From positions 1 to 17,272 of the forward strand of contig CABUMF010000043.1 in NCBI GenBank assembly GCA_902492655.1: DNA of 17,272 nucleotides, read 5' to 3'. This DNA is from an uncultured Eubacteriales bacterium (GTDB lineage Bacteria; Bacillota; Clostridia; HGM11514). The notes below the pieces were generated by a model. The model was not told the DNA's origin, searched no databases, and saw nothing but the letters and a program-made list of their open reading frames with translations. Positions 5,930 to 13,871 of the stretch are shown here, one piece after another. The stretch's first letter is position 1. Each line of letters opens with the position of its first letter. The translations under genes and the position numbers were made by a program.

Positions 5930-7213
5930 TCAGTCTGCCAAAAGATGATCGTCTTCAACAGAGGTTATATTAACGCTTAGTATTTCGCCCGAAATATCAA
6001 CATCTGATTTTTTTATAACCTTAGCATAATTTTTTGTGAAGCCTTCATATAAGCCAATTCCGCACTGCCTTTCAAACAGAACCTCAGCTGATTTACCGAC
6101 CTGAGAGTTAAGAAAAGCACTTGTCATTTCATTCCCTATCTCAATCATTTTTGCACATCTTCTGTCCTTTTCGGGTTTTGAAACGGCGCCGCTGAACTTT
6201 TCGGCTCTCGTACCGCGGCGTATTGAATACGGGAACACATGAAGCTTTGAAAAGCCAACCTTCTTTACAAACTCGCAAGACTCAACGAAATCCTCTTCGG
6301 TTTCACCCGAAAATCCTACCATAATATCGGTAGAAACAGCAGGATTATCAAGGTTATTTCTTACTGCGCAGACAGCCTTCATATATTCATCGGCGGTATA
6401 TTTTCTGTTCATGCGCAAAAGCGTTTTGTCGCATCCGCTTTGAAGCGAAATATGAAAATGCGGGCAAAACTCAGGAATTTTAGCAAGCTCTGATACAAAC
6501 TCCTCTGTAATTATTGAAGGCTCGACAGAACCTATTCTGATTCGTTCCACTCCGTCAATTTCATGGATAGACTTAATTATATCAAGAAGATTTGTGTCAC
6601 CGAGGTCTAAGCCGTAGGATGCAACATGGATTCCCGAAAGCACAAACTCCTTATATCCGTTTTTTGTGAGGCGCTGCACCTCCGAGATAATGTTTTCCTT
6701 TTTGCGACTTCTTACTCTGCCTCTCGCATACGGAATAATGCAATATGAGCAATATTGATTGCACCCGTCCTGAATTTTAAGAAAAGCTCTCGTTCTCTCA
6801 AAATATGTTTCAACATCCAGCTCTTCAAATTCACGGACATCCATAATATCATCAACAACACAAAGGCTGTTGCCCAAGGCATTACCGACAAGCTGAGGAA
6901 TTTTCTTACGGTCGTTTGTGCCGACAACAAGGTTCACGCCTTCGATTTTCATAACATCATCGGGGGCGGTCTGAGCATAACAGCCTGTGACAACCACGAC
7001 GGAATCCGGATTTTGATGCTTTGCGCGCCTTATTATCTGCCTTGATTTTCTGTCGCTCATACCGGTAACGGTACAGGTATTTATAATATAGCAATCGGCA
7101 AAATCGGAAAACGGGACTATCTCGTACCCTGCTTTTACCATCATTTCGCCTATCGCTTCACTTTCATACTGATTGACTCTGCAACCTAAAGTGTGTATTG
7201 CTGCTTTTTTCAA
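5930..7213 (-). CDS. mtaB: tRNA ms2t6A37 methylthiotransferase MtaB (radical SAM)
   Basis: Adds a methylthio group to t6A37 of ANN-decoding tRNAs. Order of domains: N-terminal UPF0004 domain with cluster cysteines C11 (HTLGCRVNQYE), C47 (INTCTVT) and C78 (TGCYAQ); radical SAM domain with C151, C155 and C158 (DGCNQYCSYC); C-terminal TRAM domain from about residue 375. HTLGCRVNQYESEA is the MtaB signature, distinct from MiaB and RimO. I prefer the TTG at 7213, giving a 427-residue protein starting MKKAAIHTLG, because GAAGGGAT lies 8 nt before it; the longer frame starting with the TTG at 7240 has no SD. It leads an mtaB-rnhA pair and faces away from the HPr-like gene. Confidence 0.93.
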   Translation of the reverse strand: MKKAAIHTLGCRVNQYESEAIGEMMVKAGYEIVPFSDFADCYIINTCTVTGMSDRKSRQIIRRAKHQNPDSVVVVTGCYAQTAPDDVMKIEGVNLVVGTNDRKKIPQLVGNALGNSLCVVDDIMDVREFEELDVETYFERTRAFLKIQDGCNQYCSYCIIPYARGRVRSRKKENIISEVQRLTKNGYKEFVLSGIHVASYGLDLGDTNLLDIIKSIHEIDGVERIRIGSVEPSIITEEFVSELAKIPEFCPHFHISLQSGCDKTLLRMNRKYTADEYMKAVCAVRNNLDNPAVSTDIMVGFSGETEEDFVESCEFVKKVGFSKLHVFPYSIRRGTRAEKFSGAVSKPEKDRRCAKMIEIGNEMTSAFLNSQVGKSAEVLFERQCGIGLYEGFTKNYAKVIKKSDVDISGEILSVNITSVEDDHLLAD

Positions 7214-7236
7214 AATATCAATCCCTTCAGAGAGTA

Positions 7237-7252
7237 GCAAAAAATATTTTGC
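7237..7252. repeat. Short palindrome between mtaB and the HPr-like gene
   Basis: GCAAAA (7237-7242) and TTTTGC (7247-7252) are inverted around AATA. It lies upstream of the mtaB start and 34 nt from the divergent -35 box, so it could be an operator or protein-binding site. AT-rich palindromes also arise by chance; low confidence. Confidence 0.25.
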
Positions 7253-7285
7253 AATATAATTTTAATGTAAAATAACCGATTTTGC

Positions 7286-7314
7286 TTGACATTGCGCAAA
7301 TGCGGTGTTATAAT
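7286..7314 (+). promoter_or_regulatory. Near-perfect sigma-A promoter with palindromic spacer
   Basis: TTGACA (7286-7291), 17-nt spacer, TATAAT (7309-7314), with an extended -10 TG at 7306-7307. Both hexamers match consensus exactly. Transcription would start near 7321, right at the SD (AAAGGAGGTGA, 7321-7331), so the leader is only about 16 nt. The spacer holds the palindrome TTGCGCAA (7292-7299), a possible repressor site. Confidence 0.85.
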
Positions 7315-7336
7315 AAAGTTAAAGGAGGTGAGTTGT

Positions 7337-7567
7337 ATGACAACATTTAATGTGCTTATCAATTCCATTGATGATGTAAAGAACTTTGTTAACATTGTTA
7401 ATCGTTATCCCTTTGATATCGACCTTACTTCAGGCAGATACATCGTTGATGCAAAGTCAATAATGGGCATATTCAGTCTTGATCTCAGCAAGCCGATTAA
7501 GGTAGAAATTCATTCCGATGATGCTGATAAGATTGTTGAAGAATTAAAACCTTACATACTTGCATAA
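7337..7567 (+). CDS. HPr-like protein lacking the active-site histidine
   Basis: A 76-residue protein with the HPr length and pattern. The segment DAKSIMGIFSLDL matches the region around the regulatory Ser46 of HPr (KSIMGVMSL), placing Ser41 here as its equivalent, and the C-terminal helix (DADKIVEELKPYI) also fits. The GLHARPA segment carrying the PTS-phosphorylated His15 is replaced by NSIDDVKNFVN, with no His there. By analogy with Crh of Bacillus, it cannot pass phosphate in the sugar phosphotransferase system, but might act in regulation if HPr kinase modifies the Ser. The ATG at 7337 has an ideal SD (AAAGGAGGTGA). Promoter is near consensus and a terminator follows, so it is a strongly expressed single gene. 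Confidence 0.8.
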   Translation: MTTFNVLINSIDDVKNFVNIVNRYPFDIDLTSGRYIVDAKSIMGIFSLDLSKPIKVEIHSDDADKIVEELKPYILA

Positions 7568-7574
7568 ATGGGAT

Positions 7575-7602
7575 TGTGAGCCAAACGGCTCACTATTTTT
7601 TT
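7575..7602 (+). terminator. Rho-independent terminator after the HPr-like gene
   Basis: GTGAGCC (7576-7582) pairs with GGCTCAC (7587-7593) around AAAC and is followed by TATTTTTTT. It starts 8 nt after the stop codon, and lies between this gene and the convergent beta-helix gene. Confidence 0.88.
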
Positions 7603-7616
7603 GCCTAAATCACCGG

Positions 7617-8914
7617 TTAAAGCTGTTCTATGCAGTTTTGCATTTTAACATTAATTTCTCTGCCGTCGGCTTTTTTTATAAAATCATCTTTTTTACCCAT
7701 TATAACGGAATCGCTTATGAAAATATTTGCTTTCGGATATTCCATTCCGAGCGTGTTAATGTTATCCAGGATAATATTACACCCGTTAAATGCGCATCCT
7801 GAAAAACGAACATTATAAAAAGGAGAAGCAGAATAAATCAAAGTTTTTACTTCATCTGCGCAAACAACATTTTCAAAAGAAATATTGTCATGCACGGCAA
7901 CGGGCGCATTCGGATAATAGTTTCTGCACCATGCATTTTTTGAGCTTGACATCGAAAGTGCATAATCTCTTTTCTTTTGGAGAAATATATCCCTGAAAAA
8001 TATGTTTCTGCACGCACAGCCACCTTTATTCCCGTCCTGCATCATATACCACCAAATACCGTCATATTCCCCATATCCGCTCTCGTGCACCGGAGGAGTA
8101 TAAGATTTATATACTTTTCCGTCAGGCTTTCCGAAAACTACTCTGTATAATCTTCCGTTATGGCAAACTGTATCCGACCATTGAACCTCCATGCCTTCAA
8201 ACCAATCCACCCATCCGCCTGCCGAAATCCTGCAAAAATATCCTACCGTTTTGGTATCATTCAAATCTCGGCAATCCTCAATTACTCCGTTCTCAATCCA
8301 GCCGACTTCGGGATTGCTTATGGAATAATCATAGGAATTAAGCGCAATAGGATCATCAAAGGTTTTAAATATTCCGTGATGAACACGAAATCCGGAACCT
8401 TTTCCAAAATGAATTCCGTCCTTTAAGCCTTCAATATGCACATTCCGAACTAAAGCATTTTCAAAAGTGCAAATCTGAATACAAAAGTCCTTTGCAGGTA
8501 AATCCAAGCATTGAAAGTCATGAATTTCCAAATTTTTAATATAATAAAAAACAATATGAGCCGATATACCCATAATTCCTTTTTTGAATTGATGTTTACT
8601 TCGTCGGAAACAACTCCGTCACAAATAAGCTTTAAGCCGCAGATTTTTATATTGTGATTAAATATTTTCTGATAAGCACCCTTATTTATAAAAACAGGCC
8701 CCGTCTCTGCCGGGTTTTTTTCTCGCTTTATAAATGCACCGTTGCAAAAATAAACAGAAGTATTGTCACCTATCGTAACGGTATCGTTAAGCTTATATAT
8801 GCCCGGAACATCAATGTATATGTCTCCACCGCAATTGACTGCATTTTGTAACGCAATGTAATTATCATGTGCTGAATTTTCTGGGCAAAAACCCATTTCG
8901 CTCATTATTATCAT
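7617..8914 (-). pseudogene. Right-handed beta-helix (polygalacturonase/GH28-like) protein split by a -1 frameshift
   Basis: Two overlapping frames together encode one protein: 8914-8450 carries the N-terminal 112 residues and then runs out of frame to a stop, and the rest continues from about 8579 to 7617. Joined at the A6 run 8580-8585 by a -1 shift they give about 432 residues. The N-terminal part (ALQNAVNCGGDIYIDVPGIY) is the pectate-lyase-superfamily start common in GH28-type proteins. Later DGIHFGKGSGFRV and TFDDPIALNS resemble the DGID...GDDAIAI catalytic-site region of polygalacturonases, retaining the DD; the GHG motif is not obvious. No signal peptide is seen, suggesting a cytoplasmic protein acting on short sugars. 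ATG at 8914 follows GAGGTG. It may be a broken gene, a sequencing error in the A-run, or programmed frameshifting. Confidence 0.65.
8579..8585 (-). other. In-phase A-AAA-AAG slippery heptamer
   Basis: On the minus strand the heptamer AAAAAAG is in the zero frame as tcA-AAA-AAG (codons for residues 110-112 of the upstream frame), the classic -1 frameshift signal used by dnaX and several insertion sequences. A -1 slip joins exactly to GGA-ATT-ATG and the C-terminal frame. I see no clear stem-loop immediately downstream and no strong SD-like stimulator upstream, so simple loss of one A from an A7 run explains it equally well. Confidence 0.45.
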
Positions 8915-8947
8915 ATCGCACCTCGTTATAATACAACAATGTTAAAA

Positions 8948-9661
8948 TCAGTTTTTTGGTTTTGCGCTTGCAAATGTAAGGCAATATATTCTGTCTGCAC
9001 CACACTTTTTGAGCACCTTTGAGCATTCATTGAGAGTTGCGCCGGTAGTAAAAACATCATCAATAAGAAGAATGTTTTTGCCGTGGAGATCGTGTCCGCA
9101 GGAAAACGCACCTTTTACATTTTCAGCTCTTTTACTTGCCTTTGTTTTACTCTGCTTCTCGGTATTTTTAATTTTTACAAGAAGCTCGCATGGCACAAAT
9201 CCGCACACTTTTGCAATTTCCCTTGCAAGAAGCTCCGACTGATTAAAGCCCCTCTTTGTAACTTGCTTCTTTGTCATCGGAACCCAAGTTACACAGTCAA
9301 AATTTACATCATATGGAATATATGCCGCCATAATAATTCCCATAGTTTTGCAATACTGCGCCTTGCGGGCAAATTTTAGCCTAAGAATTGCTCGTCTTAC
9401 ATCATCCTCATAGAAATAAGGCGACCTGTGATAGTTAAAGTACATCTTTTTCGATGCGCATGACCAGCACACATTGGAACCAAGAGGCGTAACAAGTCCG
9501 CAAACGGGACATCTTTCCGAAGGTATCCGCTTGATTTTTTCACTGCAACTTTTGCAGACGCAAAGCTTTACATCATCAGCCAACACATCACGACAAAATA
9601 TGCATCTCGGCGGATACAGCTTACGCTTAATAAATTCGACTATCCTTTTGCCAAATATCAC
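8948..9661 (-). CDS. comFC: ComF-family phosphoribosyltransferase-like protein
   Basis: A 237-residue ComF/ComFC (GntX) protein; the family contributes to uptake of transforming DNA in competent bacteria but is also widespread in non-competent ones, and its biochemical role is not settled. The N terminus carries a zinc-finger-like set: CIFC, CVCKSC, then CPVC and CWSC. The C-terminal PRTase fold has the PRPP-loop motif ILLIDDVFTTGAT at about 197-209. The start is the GTG at 9661, preceded by GGGAG; this overlaps the 3' end of recD2 by 35 nt, so the two are probably translated in a coupled way. The beta-helix gene follows 33 nt after its stop codon. Confidence 0.9.
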   Translation of the reverse strand: MIFGKRIVEFIKRKLYPPRCIFCRDVLADDVKLCVCKSCSEKIKRIPSERCPVCGLVTPLGSNVCWSCASKKMYFNYHRSPYFYEDDVRRAILRLKFARKAQYCKTMGIIMAAYIPYDVNFDCVTWVPMTKKQVTKRGFNQSELLAREIAKVCGFVPCELLVKIKNTEKQSKTKASKRAENVKGAFSCGHDLHGKNILLIDDVFTTGATLNECSKVLKKCGADRIYCLTFASAKPKN

Positions 9662-11849
9662 AAATCATATCTCCCAACGAAGAAAATCTTTCGAGCTGTC
9701 TGTTATTATCGGTCATATACTTAACAATCTGATCGCTTCCCACAAGCACAACAAGCTTTTTCGCTCTCGTTATTGCGGTATAAAGCAAATTGCGATAAAG
9801 CAGCATGGGCGGTGCTTTGTACATCGGCATAACCACAATATCGAACTCACTTCCCTGACTTTTATGGACGGTCATTGCAAAAGCAGGTTCGATTTCGTCA
9901 AGCTGCAAAAAATCATAATAAACCCTCTTGTCGCCGTCAAACACAACAGATATTCGGGAGTTTTTCTTGTCAACATCCTCTATTATTCCTACATCGCCGT
10001 TAAATACACCCGATCCCGAGTCTTTTGTGGAAATGCTCTCCCAACATAGATTGTAATTGTTTTTTATCTGCATTACCTTATCGCCGGTTCGGTAAATATT
10101 CTCCCTTGCTTTATACTCGTTTTTGTCGGGACTTGGCGGATTAAGCGCATCCCGCAGTGCCGAGTTGAGGTTTTTCACTCCTGCCTCACCCTTTTTCGAG
10201 GGTGAAATAACCTGGATAGAAAAAATATCGTTAATTTCATACTTTGCAGGAAGCCGTCTTTGACACAAGTCTACAATACTCGATACAATTCCGCTCTGAG
10301 TTTCAACAGGGATAAAAAAGAAATCAACACCGGACTTAGGATATTCTCCATGATTTATTGCATGGGCGTTCATAACGATCATGCTCTCTTTGGCTTGACG
10401 GAAAATCTCGGTAAGCCGTGAAACCTTAATATGTCCCGAAGAAATAATATCCGCAAGAACGTTCCCTGCGCCGACGCTCGGGAGCTGGTCCGAGTCCCCC
10501 ACTATAATAAGCCTTGTATTATTTCCGAGTGCCTCTGTCAAAGAGTCAAACAGAGCAATATCTATCATCGAGCCTTCATCAACTATAACTACATCGCAAG
10601 TAAGAGGATTTCTTTCGCATCGTGCAAAGGAACGAATCTCGGTATCATCCTCATAATTCATTTCCAGAAGTCTGTGAATTGTCTTTGCTTCATGCCCGGT
10701 TGCCTGTGTCATCCTTTTTGCGGCGCGTCCTGTTGGTGCGCAAAGCTCAGCCTTCATTCCGAGCCTGTCAAAAGTTGAAATCAGAGTCTTTATAATAGTT
10801 GTTTTGCCTGTTCCCGGGCCTCCTGTTATAACAGAAAAATTGTTGGAAACGGCAGTCATTACCGCATCACGCTGGGAATCTTCAAGCGTAATACAGCACT
10901 CGTTTTCCGCCTCCGATATAATATCGCTTATGTTTTTCGGCAAAGTTACAGGTTTTTTGGCAAGCGCAACAAGCCTTTGAGCAGAGCGTCTTTCGTACCA
11001 ATACAAATTATATAAATATATTTTTTCAAAATTGTCGCCATGCACAGAGCACAGTCTTGACCTCATAAGCAGAGAAACCAATGCGTTCTCAGCAACGGCG
11101 TCCGGAATATTAAGCATTTGGCACGCAAGGGAGATAAGCTTATCTTTGGGCAAATATGTATGTCCGTTTTGACTGTTATAAAGCAGGATGTACTCAATGC
11201 CTGCACAAACTCTGTTTTCGTCATCATTTGAAAAGCCGAGAGACTCCCCTATCATATCAGCCTTCTTAAAGCCAATCCCCGAAATATCACTGCACAAGGA
11301 ATAAGGGTTGCTCTTGATTTTGTCAACTGCATCGGTTCCGTACTGAGAAAAAATCTTGAGCGCAAAATTTGGAGTAACTCCGAATTTGTTGAGAAACATA
11401 ACAACTGACTGGGCGCCGCTTTGTTCGTTGAACGAATCGGCAATGCTCATAGCCCTTGAAGGTGAAATACCCTTGATTTTTGTGAGTTGCATAGGGTCGG
11501 TACGGAGTATGTTAAATGTTTCGGTTCCGAACATTGCGACAATTTTTTTGGCGGTAACATTGCGAACTCCTTTAATTATTCCGGATGCAAGATATTTTTC
11601 TATAGATGCCTTATCGGAAGGCTCGCATTTTTCGTAATACTCAACCTTGAACTGCTCACCGTATGTAGGATGCAGTCCCCAACTGCCGAAAAGCTGAAGG
11701 CTGTCCCCTTCTGTGATAAAAGGCAAATAACCGACTGCGCAAATAAGTGCATCGTCGGTTTCAAAATCACATACCGTCCAACCGTTTTTATCATTTGAAT
11801 AAATTATCTGCTCAACAAGACCTTTTATGGATTCAAGTTCATTTTTCAT
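9627..11849 (-). CDS. recD2: RecD2-type ATP-dependent 5'-3' DNA helicase
   Basis: An SF1B helicase of the RecD2/YrrC type, found in bacteria without a RecBCD partner and linked to repair and replication-fork upkeep. The ~340-residue N-terminal region has the OB-like and helix-hairpin-helix repeats typical of RecD2 (GVRNVTAKKIVAMFG, KGISPSRA, SGIGFKKAD). Helicase motifs follow: Walker A GGPGTGKTT near residue 345, motif Ia CAPTGRAAKRM, motif II VDEGSM, motif III VGDSDQLPSVGAG, SH3-region motif TVHKSQGSEFD and motif VI YTAITRAK. ATG 11849 gives 740 residues. TTG/GTG codons just upstream fall on the predicted transcription start and are less likely. Its SD is weak (GGTGA). recD2 and comF form a pair with 35-nt overlap. 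Confidence 0.93.
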   Translation of the reverse strand: MKNELESIKGLVEQIIYSNDKNGWTVCDFETDDALICAVGYLPFITEGDSLQLFGSWGLHPTYGEQFKVEYYEKCEPSDKASIEKYLASGIIKGVRNVTAKKIVAMFGTETFNILRTDPMQLTKIKGISPSRAMSIADSFNEQSGAQSVVMFLNKFGVTPNFALKIFSQYGTDAVDKIKSNPYSLCSDISGIGFKKADMIGESLGFSNDDENRVCAGIEYILLYNSQNGHTYLPKDKLISLACQMLNIPDAVAENALVSLLMRSRLCSVHGDNFEKIYLYNLYWYERRSAQRLVALAKKPVTLPKNISDIISEAENECCITLEDSQRDAVMTAVSNNFSVITGGPGTGKTTIIKTLISTFDRLGMKAELCAPTGRAAKRMTQATGHEAKTIHRLLEMNYEDDTEIRSFARCERNPLTCDVVIVDEGSMIDIALFDSLTEALGNNTRLIIVGDSDQLPSVGAGNVLADIISSGHIKVSRLTEIFRQAKESMIVMNAHAINHGEYPKSGVDFFFIPVETQSGIVSSIVDLCQRRLPAKYEINDIFSIQVISPSKKGEAGVKNLNSALRDALNPPSPDKNEYKARENIYRTGDKVMQIKNNYNLCWESISTKDSGSGVFNGDVGIIEDVDKKNSRISVVFDGDKRVYYDFLQLDEIEPAFAMTVHKSQGSEFDIVVMPMYKAPPMLLYRNLLYTAITRAKKLVVLVGSDQIVKYMTDNNRQLERFSSLGDMICDIWQKDSRIY

Positions 11850-11865
11850 TAATTTCACCAATAGT

Positions 11866-11894
11866 ATTATACATCAAATCGGTAAATCTTTCAA
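11866..11894 (-). promoter_or_regulatory. Sigma-A-type promoter of recD2
   Basis: Read on the minus strand, TTGAAA (11894-11889), 17-nt spacer and TATAAT (11871-11866). The expected start is near 11859, leaving only about 10 nt before the ATG at 11849. It lies between the terminator of the surface-protein operon and recD2, so recD2-comF is an independent unit. Confidence 0.7.
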
Positions 11895-11914
11895 GGGCTT
11901 TTGCTAAAATCATA

Positions 11915-11942
11915 TAAAAAAGAGGCTCCGAAATGAAGCCTC
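11915..11942 (-). terminator. Rho-independent terminator of the surface-protein operon
   Basis: Read on the minus strand, GAGGCT (11942-11937) pairs with AGCCTC (11927-11922) around a 9-nt loop and is followed by a run of six T (11921-11916). It begins 8 nt after the stop codon of the SGNH hydrolase gene. Confidence 0.88.
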
Positions 11943-11949
11943 AATAGTT

Positions 11950-12672
11950 TTAAGACAGCCTGTCAAACAAATCTGCCGCAAAAACAGCATCGTTATACTC
12001 TTTTTCGGTAACTTCCGCATCAAAATCATGGAAATCAACGGTTTTAATGTCAATCCCCGTAAGAAGCTTAAGCCAAAGAAGTGCAACGGAAAATCTTCCC
12101 AAACCAAGACTAAGGTGAAATGTGTCCCTATGAACGCCATATCCCATTTTTATAAGCTCCTGAAGCATTTTTCCGGAAGGGATAATCTGAGCATTTATGG
12201 AATCTGCAGCGCTGTTATATGCCTTTTCAATCTGCGAGAACATCTCTGCCTGGTCAGAAAATCCCATATTCTTAAGCTTATCGCTTCCCTGCTCGTAGCT
12301 CCATGTCTGGTGAATCAGCTGCTTTGCATGAGGAGCATGATATTTTACATATTCCGACAATCTCTCAAGATATGGCTGATATGTTTTATAATCAAAGCTT
12401 AAATGGCTTGCCTGCTGCATTGTAACATAATCCCATTCATCGCTTTGGAGTGCTTCCTTTATGGAAGAATAAAATTTTGTGGAAATGCCGTTAAACACCA
12501 TTTCATATGCTCGCTCGTCATTATTCATATTTTTATAATGAGTAGCTAAGGAACAGCCACCGATATAAAGATTTACAGTTTTAACCTGCTCTCCTGCTTT
12601 TTTTGCAATTTCGTATATATATCTTTGAGCATCGTTAGAAAAGCTGTTGCCTATTGAAAGAATTTTTACCAC
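11950..12672 (-). CDS. SGNH/GDSL-type hydrolase, DUF4886 family
   Basis: A 240-residue protein with SGNH-hydrolase blocks: block I IGNSFSND with the likely nucleophile S10, block II GGCS, QQASHLS in the middle, and the D183-x-x-H186 pair in DTFHLSLG near the C terminus. Members of this fold are esterases or deacetylases, often acting on acylated sugars. No signal peptide is visible (the start is MVKILSIGNSF), so it is probably cytoplasmic. The GTG at 12672 is the likely start, with AAGGAG 9 nt upstream inside the end of the preceding SLH gene; only 6 nt separate the two genes. Operon position suggests work on envelope glycans or precursors, but the substrate is unknown. Confidence 0.8.
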   Translation of the reverse strand: MVKILSIGNSFSNDAQRYIYEIAKKAGEQVKTVNLYIGGCSLATHYKNMNNDERAYEMVFNGISTKFYSSIKEALQSDEWDYVTMQQASHLSFDYKTYQPYLERLSEYVKYHAPHAKQLIHQTWSYEQGSDKLKNMGFSDQAEMFSQIEKAYNSAADSINAQIIPSGKMLQELIKMGYGVHRDTFHLSLGLGRFSVALLWLKLLTGIDIKTVDFHDFDAEVTEKEYNDAVFAADLFDRLS

Positions 12673-12678
12673 CTGTAA

Positions 12679-13815
12679 TTACTCCTTTTCTATAAAATAT
12701 CCTTGTAGAAATGCAAGAGTATTTGTGTCAAACCCTGCAATTTTTTCTAAAAATCTGTCTTTTGCCGCTTTTGACATTTCAGTATATATACCGCGTGCCT
12801 TTGTAACATCCTCGGCAAAATGATCATTCACATAATTTTCGTCGATAAACTCGGTTTCTCCTGCCTCTATCGTGAGCTCAATATCCTTTTTAACTATTGA
12901 AATTATCTCTTTTTCAGCACCAATAAATGTTTCACTCTCAATTTCGGCAAGCACAGCCTTGAGATTTGCGATAACCTCGGTGTTATCAAAGGTAGGTTCT
13001 GAGGGTTCTGAAGGTTCTGTCGGTTCGGCAGGCTCAGTAGGAGTTGAAGGCTTTTTATCGACGGAACCGGAGCCCGAACCCGATGATGAGCTGCCTCCGC
13101 TCGAAATGCTTCCGCCGGAGCTTGATGATCCACCTGACGAAGTATTACCCTGTGATTTATTCTCCTCAGTTTCGGATTTTTCCTCATCTAAAGGCTTATT
13201 TTCCGGAACATCTACGGTATAATCGGAATTATCAATAAAGTTAACGAGAAGAAGTGCAAGCTCTCCCCTTGTCATATTTTCGGTTGCACGGAAGGTGTCG
13301 CCGTCCTCAAGCTTCAAAAGACCTGCATCAACAATCGCTTTTACATCGTCCTTTGCCCAGTCGTCAACAGTATCGGTAATTTTAAGGTCATGCTTAGCCT
13401 CAGGCTTGGCAATCCTATTAACAATACTGCACGCCTGCTGACGGGTTACAGGCTCATTTCCTCTGAAGGTTAAATCCTCAAAGCCGACAATAAATCCTGC
13501 CTTTACGGCAATGTTTACATCATCATAAAACCAATCCTCAGGGGAAACGTCGGAAAAAATATTTTCGCCGGCATCGGTAAATTTAAACAAAAGGTTAATC
13601 ATTCTTGAACATTCAGCTCTTGTAAGACTGTTGTTTATGCCAAAAGTTCCGTCTCCGTAGCCTTTAACTATTCCTTCTGCATAAAGTGTATATACAGCTA
13701 TACCTTCATCTGTTGTAATATCAACATCGGAAAAAATCGAAAGTCCGGAAGCTGATACCGTCACAGAAGTAAAAACAAGTGTCAAAACCGCAAATAATGC
13801 TAATATCTTTTTCAT
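12679..13815 (-). CDS. Secreted protein with three SLH domains and Gly/Ser- and Pro/Glu-rich linker
   Basis: 378 residues. A signal peptide (MKKILALFAVLTLVFTSVTVSA) is followed by three SLH domains at about 25-75 (GIVKGYGDGTFGIN, LTRAECSRM), 82-135 (AGFIVGFEDLTFRGN, VTRQQACSI) and 140-195 (AGLLKLEDGDTFRAT, MTRGELALL). These should bind the protein to secondary cell-wall polymer. A linker then has Glu-rich, Ser/Gly-repeat and EPTEP/EPSEP-type parts (about 205-275), and a C-terminal ~100-residue helical domain follows. The SD GAAGGAGGC precedes the ATG at 13815. Downstream of the giant InlB_B protein and 6 nt from the SGNH gene, so one operon is likely. The C-terminal domain resembles nothing I recognise; it may bind a partner such as the neighbouring giant protein. 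Confidence 0.88.
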   Translation of the reverse strand: MKKILALFAVLTLVFTSVTVSASGLSIFSDVDITTDEGIAVYTLYAEGIVKGYGDGTFGINNSLTRAECSRMINLLFKFTDAGENIFSDVSPEDWFYDDVNIAVKAGFIVGFEDLTFRGNEPVTRQQACSIVNRIAKPEAKHDLKITDTVDDWAKDDVKAIVDAGLLKLEDGDTFRATENMTRGELALLLVNFIDNSDYTVDVPENKPLDEEKSETEENKSQGNTSSGGSSSSGGSISSGGSSSSGSGSGSVDKKPSTPTEPAEPTEPSEPSEPTFDNTEVIANLKAVLAEIESETFIGAEKEIISIVKKDIELTIEAGETEFIDENYVNDHFAEDVTKARGIYTEMSKAAKDRFLEKIAGFDTNTLAFLQGYFIEKE

Positions 13816-13838
13816 AAATGCCTCCTTCAGTTACATAG

Positions 13839-13864
13839 GAAGGCGCAAATAACTTTGCGCCTTC
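13839..13864 (-). other. Intercistronic 11-bp perfect hairpin
   Basis: GAAGGCGCAAA (13839-13849) and TTTGCGCCTTC (13854-13864) form a perfect stem with a 4-nt loop, starting 7 nt after the stop codon of the giant gene and ending 15 nt before the SD region of the SLH gene. On the minus strand CTATGTAAC follows, not a T-run, so it is not a standard terminator. It may protect the upstream message's 3' end, be a processing site, or weaken read-through. Confidence 0.6.
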
Positions 13865-13871
13865 TAAAGTT

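Noticed and set aside
9474..10049. A 191-codon plus-strand frame opposite comF and recD2.
   Set aside because: It overlaps strong helicase motifs on the other strand, and its composition is that of a shadow frame.
13020..13150. Repetitive DNA as a possible CRISPR or satellite.
   Set aside because: It encodes the Gly/Ser and Pro/Glu linker of the SLH protein in frame; there are no repeat-spacer units.
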